A stretch of 64,000 bases of DNA, from contig NC_044551.1 in the NCBI RefSeq assembly GCF_007565055.1, forward strand, positions 99,596,266 to 99,660,265, given 5' to 3'. This DNA comes from Rhinopithecus roxellana (Eukaryota; Chordata; Mammalia; Primates; Cercopithecidae). Below are positions 45,851 to 57,702 of this stretch, in pieces. Both the position numbers and the translations under genes were made by a program. How positions within the stretch are numbered: the first letter of the stretch is position 1; each line of letters begins with the position of its first letter. The notes under the pieces were generated by a model, which was given only the letters and a program-made list of their open reading frames with translations, was not told where the DNA came from and ran no database searches.

Positions 45851-47133
45851 AATGTGTGTTCTTGTTGCCTTTGTTGGAAATCAGTTGGCTGTAAATATGT
45901 GAATTTATTTCTAGATTCTCCATGTGTCTGTTTTTATGCTAATACCATGCTGCTTTAGTTACTATAGCCTTGTAATAGATTTGGAAGTCAGGTAGTGTGA
46001 TATCTCCAACTTTGTTCTTTTTGATCAGGATTGCTTTGGCTATTCAGAATCTTTTGTGGTTCCATATAAATTTTATAATGTTTTTCTATTTCTGTGAAAA
46101 ATGACTTTTTTGTTTTTAATAAAGATTGCATTGTATCTGTAGATTGCTTTGGGAAGTATGGTCATTTTAACAATGTTAATCTTTCCAATCTGCGAGCATG
46201 GGATCTCTTTCCTCTTGTTTGTGTCCTCTTCAACTTCTTTCATCAGTGTTTTGTGGTTTTCCATGTAGAAGTCTTTCATCTTCTTGACTAAATTTATTCC
46301 TAGGTAGTTTTTGGGTAGCCTTTGTAAATGGTTGCTTTCTTGATTTTTCACCTAGTTTGTTATTGATGTATAGAAATGCTACTAATTTTTGTATGTTGAT
46401 TTTGTATCTTGCAACTTTACTAAATTTATCAGGTCTAAGAAATTTTTGGTAGTCTTTAGATTTTTCTCTATATAAGGTCATATCATGTCATCTGCAAAGA
46501 GGAACAATTTCATTTCCTCTTTTCTAATTTAATACTTTTCTTTGTCTTACTCTGATTGCTTTGGGTAGAATTTACAGTATTATGCTGAATAAGCGTGGTG
46601 AAAGTGGGCATTCTTGTCTTATTTCAGTTCTTAGAGGTAAAAGCTGCCTTTCCTCTATGAAGGGATGTTGAATTTTATCAAATGCTTTTTCTACGTCTGT
46701 TGAGATGATCATATGGTTTTTGTGCTTCATTCTGTCAATGTGACATATCACATTTATTGATTTGCTTATGTTAAATCATCTTTGCATCCTTGATCATGTA
46801 TTTTTTGATTGGATTGTTCAGTTTACTAGTATTTTGTCAAATTTTTGTGTCTATGTTTATGAGGGATATTGGCCCATAGTTTTCATTTTTTGTTGAGTTC
46901 TTGTCAGGTTTGGTATCGGTAATACATAGAATGAGTAGGAAGAATTCCCTTCTCTTCAATTTTTTGGAATAGTTTTGAGAAGAATTGGTGTTAGTTTTTT
47001 GTAAGTTTGGTAGAATTCCACATTGAAGCCATTTGGTCCTGGGTTTTTCTTTATTGGGAATCTTTATTACTGATTTAATCTCATTACTCGTTATTGGTCT
47101 GTTCAGCTTTTCTATTCCTTTGTGGTTGGTGGG

Positions 47134-47258
47134 TTTTTTTTTTTTTTTTTTTTTTTTTTCCCTAAGCTGGTAGTCCAGCAGGGAAAATCTCGGTAGGTTT
47201 TATGTGTCCAGGTTTTGGTATCAGGGTTTTGTTATTGGTGTATAGAAGTGCAGACTTT
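47134..47258. repeat. Mosaic insertion in L1MA ORF2
   Basis: A T26 run (47134-47159), a hairpin-like 'ccctaagctgg' / 'ccagcaggg' piece (47160-47183), then normal L1, then about 46 extra bases made of two other L1 ORF2 scraps ('aggttttggtatcagg' and 'gttattggtgtatagaagtgc'). Confidence 0.6.
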
Positions 47259-48945
47259 TATTTATCCATTTCCTCCAGGTTTTCTAGTTTGTTAGTGTAC
47301 AGTTGTTTACAATAGTCTGTAATGGTCCTTTATATTTTTGTGGCTTAAGTTGAAATTTCTCCTTTTTTTGCTTCTAATTTTATTTACTTGTGTCTTCTCT
47401 CTTTTATTCTTGGTTAGTCTAGTTAATGGTTTATTGATTTTGTTTACCTTAACAAAACCCAACTTTTCATTTTTGTTGATTCTTTGTGTTCTTTTCCAGT
47501 CTCTATTTTGTTTAGTGCTGCTGTGGTCTCTATTTTTCTCTTCCTACTGATTTTGGGTTTGGTTCATTATTACTTTTCTAGGTTATTTGAAATCTTATTT
47601 TATAATATAAGCATTTGTTGCTGTAGCCTTCCCTCTGAGCACTGCTTTTGCTGTATTCTGTAGGTTTTGGTATGTTGTGTTTATATTTTTGTTTCAAGCA
47701 ATTTTTTGATTTTCTTCTGAATTTCTTCATTGACCCAATAGTTATTAAGGAGCATGTTATTTAATTTCCATGTATTTATACAGTTTTCCAAATTTCTCTT
47801 ATTATGGATTTCTAGTTTTATTTCTTTGTGGTCTGAGACGATACTTGAAATTATTTTAATTTTTAAAAATTTGCTGAGAGTTGTTTGGTGGCCTAACATA
47901 TGGTCTATTTTAGAGAATGTTCCATGTGCTGATTAGAAGAATGTGTATTCAGTGGTTAGATGAAACCTGTAAATGTCTGATAGGTCCATTTGGTCGAAAG
48001 TGTAGTTTAAATTCAATTTTTTAAGTTGATTTCCTGTCTAGATGATCTGTCCAATGATGAGAGTGGGGTGCTGAAGTCTCCAACTGTTAATTGTATTGGA
48101 GTCTATCCTCCCTATAGGTATAATAATATTTGCTTTACATATCTCGAGTACTGTGGTGTTAGGTGCGTATATATTTATAATTGTTGTATCTTGTTTTGCC
48201 AGATTGATCTCTTTATTATATAATCTTCTTTGTATCATTACAGTTTTTGACTTAAAGTCTGTCTTATCTGATGTAAGTATAGCTACTTCTGCGGGAATAT
48301 CTTTTTCCATCCCTTCACTTTGTGTATCTTTACAGGTAAGTGAAGTGAGTTTCTGGTAGGCAGTGTACAGTTAAATCACGTTTTTAAAATTTATTCAGCC
48401 CATCTGTCTCTTTTACATAGGTGATTTAATCTATTTACATTCAAGGTTATTGGTAGGTGAGGATTTATTCCTGTCATTTGGTTAATTGTTTCCTATTTTT
48501 TGTATGTCGTTTGTTCCTTTCTTCTTTTCTCATTGTTTGTCATTGCAGTTTTGTGGTTTTCTGTAGTAATAACATTTGACTCCGTTCTCTTTTTCATTTG
48601 TGTGTCTGCTCTACCATAGGTTTTATACTGTGATATGTTTTCATCATGGTTTTAGTTGTGCTTTCACTTCCAGATGTAGGACTCTCTCAAGCTGTTCTTG
48701 CAGGGTTGGTTATGGTAATGAATTCCCTCAGTTTTCACCTGTCTAGGAAAGACTTTATCTCCTCTTCAATTTCGAAGGATCACCTTGCTGGGTATACTAT
48801 TTTTGTTGGCTAGGTTTTTCCTTTTTTTACTTTCAGCAATTTGAATATATCATTCCATTGTCTCCTGGCCTATAAGGTTTCTACTGAGAAATACGCTGTT
48901 AGTTTGATGGAATTCCTTTATATGTGACTTGATGCTTTTCTGTTG

Positions 48946-49634
48946 TGGGTTTTATTTATTTTATTTATTATTATTACTTTTTTTAGAGACAGAGTATTGC
49001 TCTGTTGCCCAGGCTGAAATGCAGTAGTGTGATCTCAGCTCACTGCCATGTCCGCCTCCCAGGTTCAAGTGATTCTTGTGCCTCAGCCTCATGAGTAGTT
49101 GGGACTATAGGCATGTGCCACCACACCCAGCTAATTTTTGTATTTTTGGTAGAGATGGGGTTTTGCCATTGTATTGGTCCATTCTCACACTGCTGTGAAG
49201 AAATACCTGAGACTGGGTAATTTATTAAGAAAGAGGTCTAATTGACTTACAGTTCCATATGGCTGGGGAGGCCTGAAGAAACTTACAATCATGGTGGAAG
49301 GCACCTCTTCACAGGGTGGCAGGAGAGAGAATGAGTGCTGAGTGAAGGGGGGAAGACCCTTATAAAACCATCAGATCTTGTGAGAACTCACTACAGTGAG
49401 AACAGAATGGGGGAAATCACCCCCAATGATTCAACTATCTCCACCTGGTCCCCATCCTTGACAGATGGGGATTATGCAATTAATACGATTGAAGGTGAGA
49501 TTTGGTTGGGGACAAAGAGCCAAATTATATCAGCCATGTTGCCCAGGCTTGCCTTGATCTCCTGAGCTCAGGCAATCCACCTGCCTTGGCCTCCCAATGT
49601 GCTATGATTATAGACGTGAGCCACTGTGCCAGCC
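48946..49634 (-). mobile_element. AluS (or AluJ), split by a MaLR LTR
   Basis: Alu antisense at 48946-49169 and 49538-49634, with the LTR between. Candidate TSD 'tctgttg' at 48939-48945 and 49635-49641. The tail is (TTTA)n/(TTA)n. Confidence 0.9.
49170..49532 (-). mobile_element. MaLR solo LTR (MST/THE1 type) inside an Alu
   Basis: 363 bp from TGTATTGG to ATATCA with an exact 5-bp TSD 'gccat' at 49165-49169 and 49533-49537. The interior 'acctgagactgggtaattt', 'cttacaatcatggtgg' is the MST/THE1 complement. The frame 49335-49565 is this LTR. Confidence 0.95.
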
Positions 49635-50549
49635 TCTGTTGCTATTTTTAGATTCCTCTCTTTATCTTTGACTTTTGACAGTTTGACCATCATGTTCCTT
49701 GGAAAAGACCTTTTTAGATTAAATCTGTTTGGGGAATCTTTGAGCTTCCCATATCTAGCTGTCTATATTTCTTGCAAGGCTTGGAAAATTTTCATCTGTT
49801 TTTAAAAATAGGTTTTCTCTGCCTTTACCCATCTTTTCTCCTGGAACTCCTTACATTTGAATATTTGGTCACTTTATGGTGTCTCTTTATGCTACTTGGC
49901 TTTCTTCATTCTTTTTATTTTTATATTTTTTTATTTTTATCTGCCTGGGCTATTTCAAAAGACCTGTGTTCAAGTTCAGAAATTCTTTCTTCTACTTGTT
50001 CTAGTCTAGTGTTTAAACTCTTAATGGTGTTTTTTTAAAATCAATTGAATTCTTTAGTTTTAGAATATTTGGTTCTTTATGATATCTGTCTCTTTTTGAA
50101 TTTCTCGTTCAGATCATGAATTGTTTTCTTGGTTTCTTTGTATGGTTTATCTGTGTTCTTTTTTGTATCTCACTGAGTTTTAAAAATGTCATTTTGAATT
50201 CTTTGTCAGGCATTTTATGGATTTCTTTTTTGTTGAAATCTGTTATTGGGGAATTATTGTGTTCCTTTGAAAGTGTCATATTTTCTTGCCTTTTCATGTT
50301 TCTTGTGTTCTTGTATTGTTATCTGTGCATCTGATGTTACAATTATTTCTTCCAATTTTATGGACTGGATTTTGTAGAGAAATACTTTTAAAAATAGATG
50401 TATCTGTAGTTTTGGTTGGGCAGGGCACTTTGGTTTTGATTCTGGGTGGGTAAAATAATGTGGTCTCTGTTTATTTCTTTTGCTGTGATCAGTGTCTGTG
50501 GATTCCTCAGGGGCCATTTGTAGTACATGCTGTAGCAAGGCTTTGCTGG

Positions 50550-51320
50550 AAATTGGGATATCAGGCAGGCTGGTCCTCAGGCCCCAGTGATGGCAGCAGT
50601 AGGCTGGGTATGGCAGTTATTGGGCCCCCAGACAGCATACATAAGCATTGGTGGTAATGAGTTCTGGCAGGCCAATCCTTGGGTTTTCAGGTATCTTGCT
50701 TGTGTGCTGGCAGTGGCAGTGGTGGGCTGAGTGGGTGAGCAGTGTGTGTGGCATTGGCAATGGCAATAGCAATGGTAGGTCAACCCTCAGGCCCCCAAAC
50801 ATCACATGCAGATTCCAGTGGCGGTGCAGCAGGCTGGGCAGACAAGTGCTAGGTGGCACATGCAGATGGTTGCTGCTGGTGGTGGCAGTGGCAGATTGTG
50901 TAGGTCCATCCTCAGGCCCCTGGAAGGTGCTGGTGGTGGCGGGTGGGATGGATTGATCCCCAGGTCTCTGAGTATACATGTGTTACAGGTGAAGGCTGTG
51001 GGTAGGGAGGGCCTGTCCTTAGGTTCCCTGATGGTGTGCATGGGTATGGACTACAGTGGGTAGAGTGGGTCAATCTCCAGGCCTCTGAATGGTGTGTGTA
51101 TTTGTTTGTGTGTGTGCCAATAATGGTAGTGGTGGTGATGGGTGATATAGGCCCATACTCAAGCCTCTGGATGGCATACATAGGCACTGGTGATAGTGGG
51201 CATCATGCGCCTGTTGTCAAGCTCCCTCACATTGTGTGTGGGCTCCAGCAGCAGTAAGTAGGCAGATCCATGGCCAGGACCCCAGATGGCATGCTCAGGC
51301 ACCAGTAGCAGTGGTTGGGT
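50550..51320 (-). repeat. Imperfect tandem repeats at the L1MA 5' end
   Basis: About ten diverged units with a core like 'cctcaggcccccagatggc' recur near 50575, 50614, 50670, 50783, 50905, 50958, 51017, 51071, 51150, 51207 and 51270. Spacing is mostly 50-60 bp, with some doubled gaps. The stretch is GC-rich relative to its surroundings and produces many overlapping open frames on both strands that are not genes. Confidence 0.75.
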
Positions 51321-51325
51321 CAAAT

Positions 51326-52371
51326 ATTACATTTTATTGGACTTGGATATTGACAGTTTTTGCATCTATTGGCAAACTCATTTCAGCATTGGCTATATAT
51401 GTGCCCTTTGAATATTCATTTAAGCTATTTTTGACATCTTACTAATTCTCTCCATTAATAAGTTAAAATCTTGACATATGTCCATTTTACATTTGTATGA
51501 GAGTCATGATTTTACCTTTTAAAAAACTATCCTTTAACACGTTTCCATAGAGCAAGTGTGATCATACTGGTCTTTCAAATGATGAAATTCTTGACACATT
51601 TTCTGACTTTAGTACCATAATCCTTTGCCTTATGGGAGACATTGAATAATTTATACCTTTAACCCTCACTCATGAATTAGTGTTCAATGACAATATTCAC
51701 CACTTTCTCAGATCTCAGGCCAAAGGACCAGGGATTAGCCACTCAAAGCCCTACTCTGAGAGGTGCCATGCTCAGAAGGAAAAAAAGATTAGTAAAGACT
51801 AGTCTGGGGCTACACATAAAAATATGTTATATTTGATTCTCACCTCCATACTCTATTTTAGGAAGATATGTATATATTCTATATATGCAGTAGTGTAAAC
51901 TGAATTAAAAAATAAATGAGTTATACTACATAATAACTACTATGATTATAACTGATGTGAATTCCAATCAATATAGAATTAAGCAGTTAAAAGAACAGCA
52001 TTTTCAGGAAGAAAGGATGAAAGTGATGAGTTGTAGAACCATGGAGATTTACTGTTGGATCTACAGTTTCCTCCCTAGAGCTATTATTTTCTTGCTTCCA
52101 ACTGTTTGATTTAATCTTATGTTATTTACGGGCAGAGGAATCTGGAGCATATAGTTTCCTTCTGGTAGTGCAGTAAGAGGTTAGGTTCTATGATCATTCT
52201 TGCTCAGGAATATTACTATCCTGTTAAGATGAGTAAACTCTGGTCTTAGCATGGTTAGCATAATACTTTGTGTCTTTCATTTGTGAATTGTCAAGAAATT
52301 GATTCTTATTAAATACATTTATAAAATGCTCCCCAGAAAATACTGGATTCTCCAATTAATAAATGCTATGG
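51326..52371. other. Unique sequence
   Basis: Nothing recognised. Confidence 0.45.
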
Positions 52372-52735
52372 TCTGAATGTTGTATCTCCCCAGAATTTAC
52401 GTGTTGAAATTCTGAACCCCAAAGTGATTGTATTAGGAAGTAAGATATTTTGGGGGATGATTAGGTCATGAGTGCAAAGCCCCCATGAATGGGATTAGTG
52501 CCCTTAGAAAAGAGGCCTTAGAGAGCTGCCTTGCCCCTTCCACTGTGCAAGAACTCAGTGAAAATGTATCATCTGTGGACTAATAATGGGCCTTCACCAG
52601 ACACCAAGTCTACCAGTGTCTTGATCTTGGACTTTCTAGCTTCCAGAGCTGTAAGAAATAAATTTCTGTTGTTTATAAGCCACCCAGTTTATGTTTTTTA
52701 TATAGCAGCCAGAATGGACTAAGACAATGTGATTA
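52372..52735 (+). mobile_element. MLT1-type MaLR solo LTR
   Basis: 'tgctatggtctgaatgttg', 'ggtcatgagtgcaaagccc', 'gaatgggattagtgccctta', 'gaaataaatttctgttgtt' and the end 'gaatggactaagaca' follow an MLT1 LTR. A polyadenylation-like AATAAA is near 52657. Confidence 0.9.
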
Positions 52736-52895
52736 TCATTTCACATGTGACTATTGACATCTGATGTAGTACCTCAGTTCTTGTGTTCTTGATTTAAAAG
52801 AATTGAAACAAGAGACACACAGCAAAGGAGATGCAGCATAGAGTAATTTACTACAAAATAAAAAGTATTTTGAAAGTTAAGTGCAGGACAGACAG

Positions 52896-52946
<51 letters not shown>

Positions 52947-53453
52947 GGAGGGGGAGGATTCAGGGCGGGCTGTTCTTAAGGATGAGACAGTAGACACTGG
53001 CACTAGGGAGACTCCCTTTATGGGAGTCTTACATGATTATTCATAGTGAGGTGGAAAGAGGTGTAACTAGTAAGCATGTTCTGGGTGGTCCTCTGGGTGC
53101 ACATATGTAGTAGCTGTACATGCTTGTTCATACGTTGCATGTCTCATTAGCATCTTAAATATTCACCTAGGAGTGTGTTTTGTACTATTATAATGAGCAA
53201 AGGCTCTGTTTGAGGACAGGTAAAATCAAATGTGCGTGCTCTCTAGAAGGGAAAGTCTCTACTCAAGATATAGCTTTGCTTGAATAAGCACAATTACAAT
53301 GCGAATGCTGACACTTACTGTGTTGACTCTGTGGTCACCATGGTTGCTGCGTCCTGAGAACAGGGTCACTTCCTTGACTACCTATCCTGCCTCATAACTG
53401 CAAGATTTTTAGATAGTATAACCTTTGTTAATTCCCACTTATTTCACATCTTT
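52736..53453. other. Unique sequence around a CA repeat
   Basis: No mobile element recognised besides the microsatellite. Confidence 0.45.
52899..52942. repeat. (AC)22 microsatellite
   Basis: 44 perfect bases. Its length makes it likely to vary between individuals. Confidence 0.97.
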
Positions 53454-53462
53454 AAAATTTTC

Positions 53463-53748
53463 GGCTGGGAGCGTTGGCTCACGCCTATAATTCCAGCACT
53501 TTGGGAGGCTGAGGCGGGCGTTATCACTTGAGGTCAGGAGTTCAAGACCAGCCTGGCCAATATGATGAAACTCTGTCTCTACTAAAAATATGAAAATTAG
53601 TTGGGTGTGGTGGCGGGCGCCTGTAATCCCAGCCACTTGGGAGGCTGAGGAAGGAGAATCACTTGAACCTGGGAGTCAGAGGTTGCAGTGAGCCGAGATT
53701 GTGCCACTACACTCCAGCCTGGGCAACAGAGTGAAACTTTGTCTCAAA
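53463..53748 (+). mobile_element. AluS
   Basis: Full-length with a short A tail. TSD 'aaaattttc' at 53454-53462 and 53749-53757. Confidence 0.94.
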
Positions 53749-53869
53749 AAAATTTTCATAAAGGTTTTCTATTTTTCTCTTTTCTCTTAAATGCATTATT
53801 AAAATATATCTGTTCTATTATTTCCACCTCAGATGATATAAACTTTGGTTTGTTATTTTTATTACCAAA

Positions 53870-54140
53870 ATGACTTTGTTCTTTTTATTATCAAAACAGT
53901 ATATGAAAAATAACATAAATCACTGTAGAAAAGATAAAAGTATTGATAAAAAAGAATTCCTTTTCACCCATACTCCATCCTTCAGAAATAAGCACTATCC
54001 CTCTGAGTACTTCATTTCAGATCTTTATGAATAAATGTGGATATATTTTATGCACATATTTAACATTATCATCTTGCAATTTTTAAACTTTTTTGATCAA
54101 AAGTAATTTCATGAAATCCTTCCATATTCATAATACATAT
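53870..54140 (-). mobile_element. Ancient L1 remnant (L1ME-like)
   Basis: The order 'acataaatcactgtagaaaag', 'ttttcacccatactccatcc', 'aagcactatccctctgag', 'cttccatattcat' is that of an old antisense L1 3' UTR. Confidence 0.5.
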
Positions 54141-54141
54141 T

Positions 54142-54368
54142 TTAGAGCATATGTTCTTAACCCTGGCCTCTGGTGTTGGGGTGGATCAAACCCCAGTCCT
54201 GGTTGTGTGACCTTGGGAAGTTTCTTAACTTTACTAAGCCAAAGTTATTTCATCTATAAAATACATTTAATATTAAGTACCTATTTTATAAATTAGTTGT
54301 GACAATTAAATGAAATAGTATATGTAATATATCCAACAATAAGAGCATTAAGTAAATATTAACTATTA
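54142..54368 (+). mobile_element. MIR
   Basis: 'ggttgtgtgaccttgggaag', 'ttatttcatctataaaatac' and 'gacaattaaatgaaatagta' follow the MIR consensus. Confidence 0.8.
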
Positions 54369-56917
54369 TAATTTATAATTAAATATGATTCTATCTGACT
54401 AGTTTTTCAGGTTGAATTTAAAGTTGAATTGGGGTTGAGGGAAAGGGGATTGTGGAGATTTTTTTTCTTTTATTGCCTTTAGAGATAATCTTAAATGTGT
54501 TTGTTAATCTGATGACATAAAATTTATTAGTAATTTCCTTCATGCCATTATCCTGGGTTAGTGGTTTCTGACCCACTTATCTGCAGGGTTAAGGGTTACA
54601 CTCTTTGTGTGATTGTTTATAGCTGAGGGTGAGCTACAATGTTCATTATTAGATTAGACTGTAGTGCTAGTATTCAGGAGACAACTGAACTTTTGTGGTT
54701 GGCAGCTGTGGAAATTAAATTTTGGCTGAATGTGACCATTAATGATTAACAAAAGAACTCTATGCTTGAGTTCATCTTAACAGCTAAACTCCTTACTGGG
54801 TTTCTGGGGATGCAAAAGTCATGACAAATTAAATCACATCTAATTCAAAGCAATATTTATTGCAAACTGGTCATACATAGAATTGATGCTAAATCCCATG
54901 CCATTTCTCGATTTCAGCAAGGAGATGTTTAAGCATGGAAGATAGTGCATTAATATAATTTAATCAATTTTTGTTAGTGAAACCAGTCTAGTTCATTGAT
55001 CATGATGTCAGAATGACTGACTAAGCAGCCATTTTAAAATCAAAATTATTTTGTGCTAATATTTTGTTTTCTCTTTTTGCCTTCATTTATGATAAGCATG
55101 TAGTAATTTGAAAGTGAAATTTAAGACACTGGGAATTATATTTTCTGTCTTAATTGAATCTGCCAACTCACTGTATTTTGATTGAAGACAGGTACTTGGT
55201 TTTAAAAATATATAATTTTTGACCATGCCCTTGCTTACCCTGTTTACTCTTTTTAAAAGTAAAGACCTATTAATTTTTAAAAAGTTATTTTAAAATCGTA
55301 AAAATATTCTGAATAATATAAAGCACAAGTGTTTGAAGGAAAACACAAACTGAAAAGAAAAGTTCAGAGAACTAAATGACTGGTCAAGCTCACACATCCG
55401 TCAATGGCAGGCCTCACCTTGCATTCTAGGTCTGTTCATACCTGGGCTAATAATGCCCCTTCTATGGCACCACACAGTTTTTTTCTATAAATGTCACATG
55501 AATGAATGTATAGCCACAAAAACTGTATATGCGCATTGCAGAGAAAACACATTGTTCTTTCTGTCCTATTTAAAATGAATAGGCTTGCTATCATCAGCAT
55601 TAATTAGAAATACTTTTCTTATTCTTCATACAAATTAGAAATCAGCTCGAGATCGTTTGGGCACATTGTACCTCTTGAGGGGCCCAGTAGACTTGAACTA
55701 ACCCCATTTTTTGTTTGTGATGTACCCAGGGCAGATCTGCATGTTTGGAGGTTCAGCCCTTTAATTGTGAGGCAGTGGAGACCTGCAGTCTTCTGTGTTT
55801 CCCCCTTTCCTGTCACCCTTTACTTCCTTACTCATGCCCCATCTCCCACCTCTACTTCCTACTCCGTGCAGGTCGACGCCCTTTCCACTGTTCCACATAG
55901 CTTCTTTTATGAATTGTGAAGGATGAGCCTAGGTAAATCTTGAAATGAGATAATATTATGCATAAACTGTAATAAAGTAAAAGGATCTCTTATTAAAATT
56001 CTTCCATTTTAGCATTTTTATGGACCCCACTGATGATTTCAGTTTCACTGTCCTTGTGTACCTTGTGTAGAACATGAGAAGTTCAGGTCTTTGTGACTTC
56101 TAATGCGAGACGGTGTCTTCCAGAAAAAAATCAAATAGCTTTTTTCTAGAGTGGGTGTGTAAGAATTTTGCAATGCTTTTGGAGGTTTGTAAAGTTTAGC
56201 TATGTGATATTTTATTTGTCATGTTATAAAAAAGTAAGGTTGACTGCATTTAAGAGTCTTAAGTACTTTTCATTTTTATGTCTGTGGCATATTTCATGAT
56301 ACATACATTTGTATATATTTACATATATATTTTTAGGGGAAAAATCGTGGCATTGTGTCACCTTATATATTTCTTTAGAATCAAATTTTCTCATACAAAA
56401 CAATGTAATCACCAAAAAGCAGAAGACATAACTTGAAAAAATGCTATGTTATAGATTCTGAATAAAATGTAAAGAAGTGTATTAGTTGTAGGACCTTCCA
56501 ATATTACGTTAAGTATCTTTTAAGGTCCAGTTTTCAGGTTAGCCTTTTAACTTCAGTGTTGCTCTGCTTGTGAGTCTCTCTCATACAGATGGTAAATAAA
56601 GTGCTTCGTTTGTTGATGTTTTACTTGCCTAGAGATCATATTTTCCCCTGAGATTTGTCCTGGGATGTTGCATTAGTATTGTCAAAAACTGCATGTGAAT
56701 GTCACTGTGGTGTCACAGAAACTCATATTCAAACATGGCACTTTATTCTCATCACCAAACAAGTTACCTGATTTATTTGAGTCTCAATTTTCTTTGGTGA
56801 CGATGGAGTTTGTGAGGATTCAAGCATCAGCACAGATGGAGACATAGAGAAAATCTCAATACATGCTGGTTGTCTGTTCCTTCTTTTTATAAGCAAAACA
56901 AATGGAAGAATAGAGCC
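54369..56917. other. Unique sequence, 2.5 kb, nearly repeat-free
   Basis: Only a MIR-like trace at about 55362-55440 is suspected. An HNF1-like dyad lies at 54737-54750. Frames 55619-55816, 56224-56415 and 56729-56947 have no recognised content. Confidence 0.45.
54737..54750. promoter_or_regulatory. HNF1/POU-homeodomain-like dyad
   Basis: 'cattaatgattaac' differs by one base from the GTTAATNATTAAC dyad. The surrounding DNA has no repeat. It is only a motif match. Confidence 0.25.
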
Positions 56918-57702
56918 TATTATGGGATGAATTGTGTTCCCTGCCACACCACAAAATATGACATAGCTCCCAGTAGCTCAGGGTATATGATTTTTTTGAA
57001 AGTAGGTTTGTTGCAGGTGCAATTAGTTAAGGTAAAGTTACAGTGGAGTGGGGTGGGCCCTGTTAAAGAGTTAGGCACATTACAATTTTAAAGAGTTTAT
57101 TTGAGCCAACAGTGATTCATGAATTGTGTAGTGGCAAACCACAAGTTTCTTGATCTACACCAAAGAGATGTGATGAGGAAACTTTTATAAGGTGCAGGTG
57201 AAAGAAAGACAAAATATTTTATTGATTAAATTGGAACAGTAGCCTTAAAGTCCTTAGTAGAGTAGAGGTTAGCTGGCAGTTTCTGATTGGCTAAGGTAAG
57301 TTTCATTTTGCTGTTTATATTATGTTTCTATTTGCTTAGGTACGAACCCAAGGTGCTGATGCTGTCTCAGCCTAATGGCCTCCCAATTATTTTTAATAGC
57401 CTATAATTCAATATGACTGTCATCCTTAGAAGAATAAAATTTAGACACAAAGACACAGGAAAGTGGCCATGTGAAGACAGAGGCAGAGATTAGTTTTTCT
57501 TTCACAAAACAAAGGAATGCCTGAGGCTACCATAATCTGTAAGAGCCAGAAAGTATCCTTCCCAAGAGGTCTCAGAGGGAGCATGGCCCTGCTGACACTT
57601 TGATTTCAGACTTCTGGCCTCCATAACTCTGAGAACGAAATTTCTGTTTTAAGCCATCCAGTTTGAGGTACTTTGTTACAGCAGCCCTGGAAATTAGTGC
57701 AG
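56918..57702 (+). mobile_element. MLT1-type LTR, interrupted
   Basis: Left part 56918-57060 ('attatgggatgaattgtg', 'ggtgcaattagttaagg', 'gagtggggtgggcc'), right part 57399-57702 ('caatatgactgtcatcc', 'gaaagtggccatgtgaag', 'gtactttgttacagcagccc'). Together they make one MLT1 LTR in sense, split by another LTR. Confidence 0.87.
57061..57398 (-). mobile_element. ERVL-type LTR nested in MLT1
   Basis: About 338 bp that do not belong to MLT1: 'aaagagtttatttgagcc', 'tttataaggtgcagg', 'tttctgattggctaagg', 'tttgcttaggtacgaacc'. This wording is known from MLT2-like antisense LTRs. Candidate 5-bp TSD 'gccct/gccta' at the edges. Family tentative. Confidence 0.6.

Larger units (their letters stand above)
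43895..51325 (-). mobile_element. L1MA, nearly full-length, antisense
   Basis: In plus-strand order: 3' UTR complement (43900-44600: 'actgtacatatttatgaggta', 'cctctggtaactata'), ORF2 from C-terminus to endonuclease (about 44600-48330; for example the frame 46073-46351 with 'NYLGINLVKKMKDFY' and 'IGKINIVKMTILPKAIYRYNA'), ORF1 (about 49640-50330) and a GC-richer 5' UTR with imperfect tandem units (50550-51320). Later insertions are three Alus, a MaLR LTR inside one of them, and a small mosaic at 47134-47258. All frames are broken. Confidence 0.88.

Noticed and set aside
50550..51320. CRISPR-like array
   Set aside because: Units are imperfect and of variable spacing, there are no identical short repeats with unique spacers, and the host is a primate.
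50460..51445. Cluster of overlapping open frames on both strands
   Set aside because: They arise from the GC-rich imperfect tandem units at the L1MA 5' end and encode low-complexity peptides.
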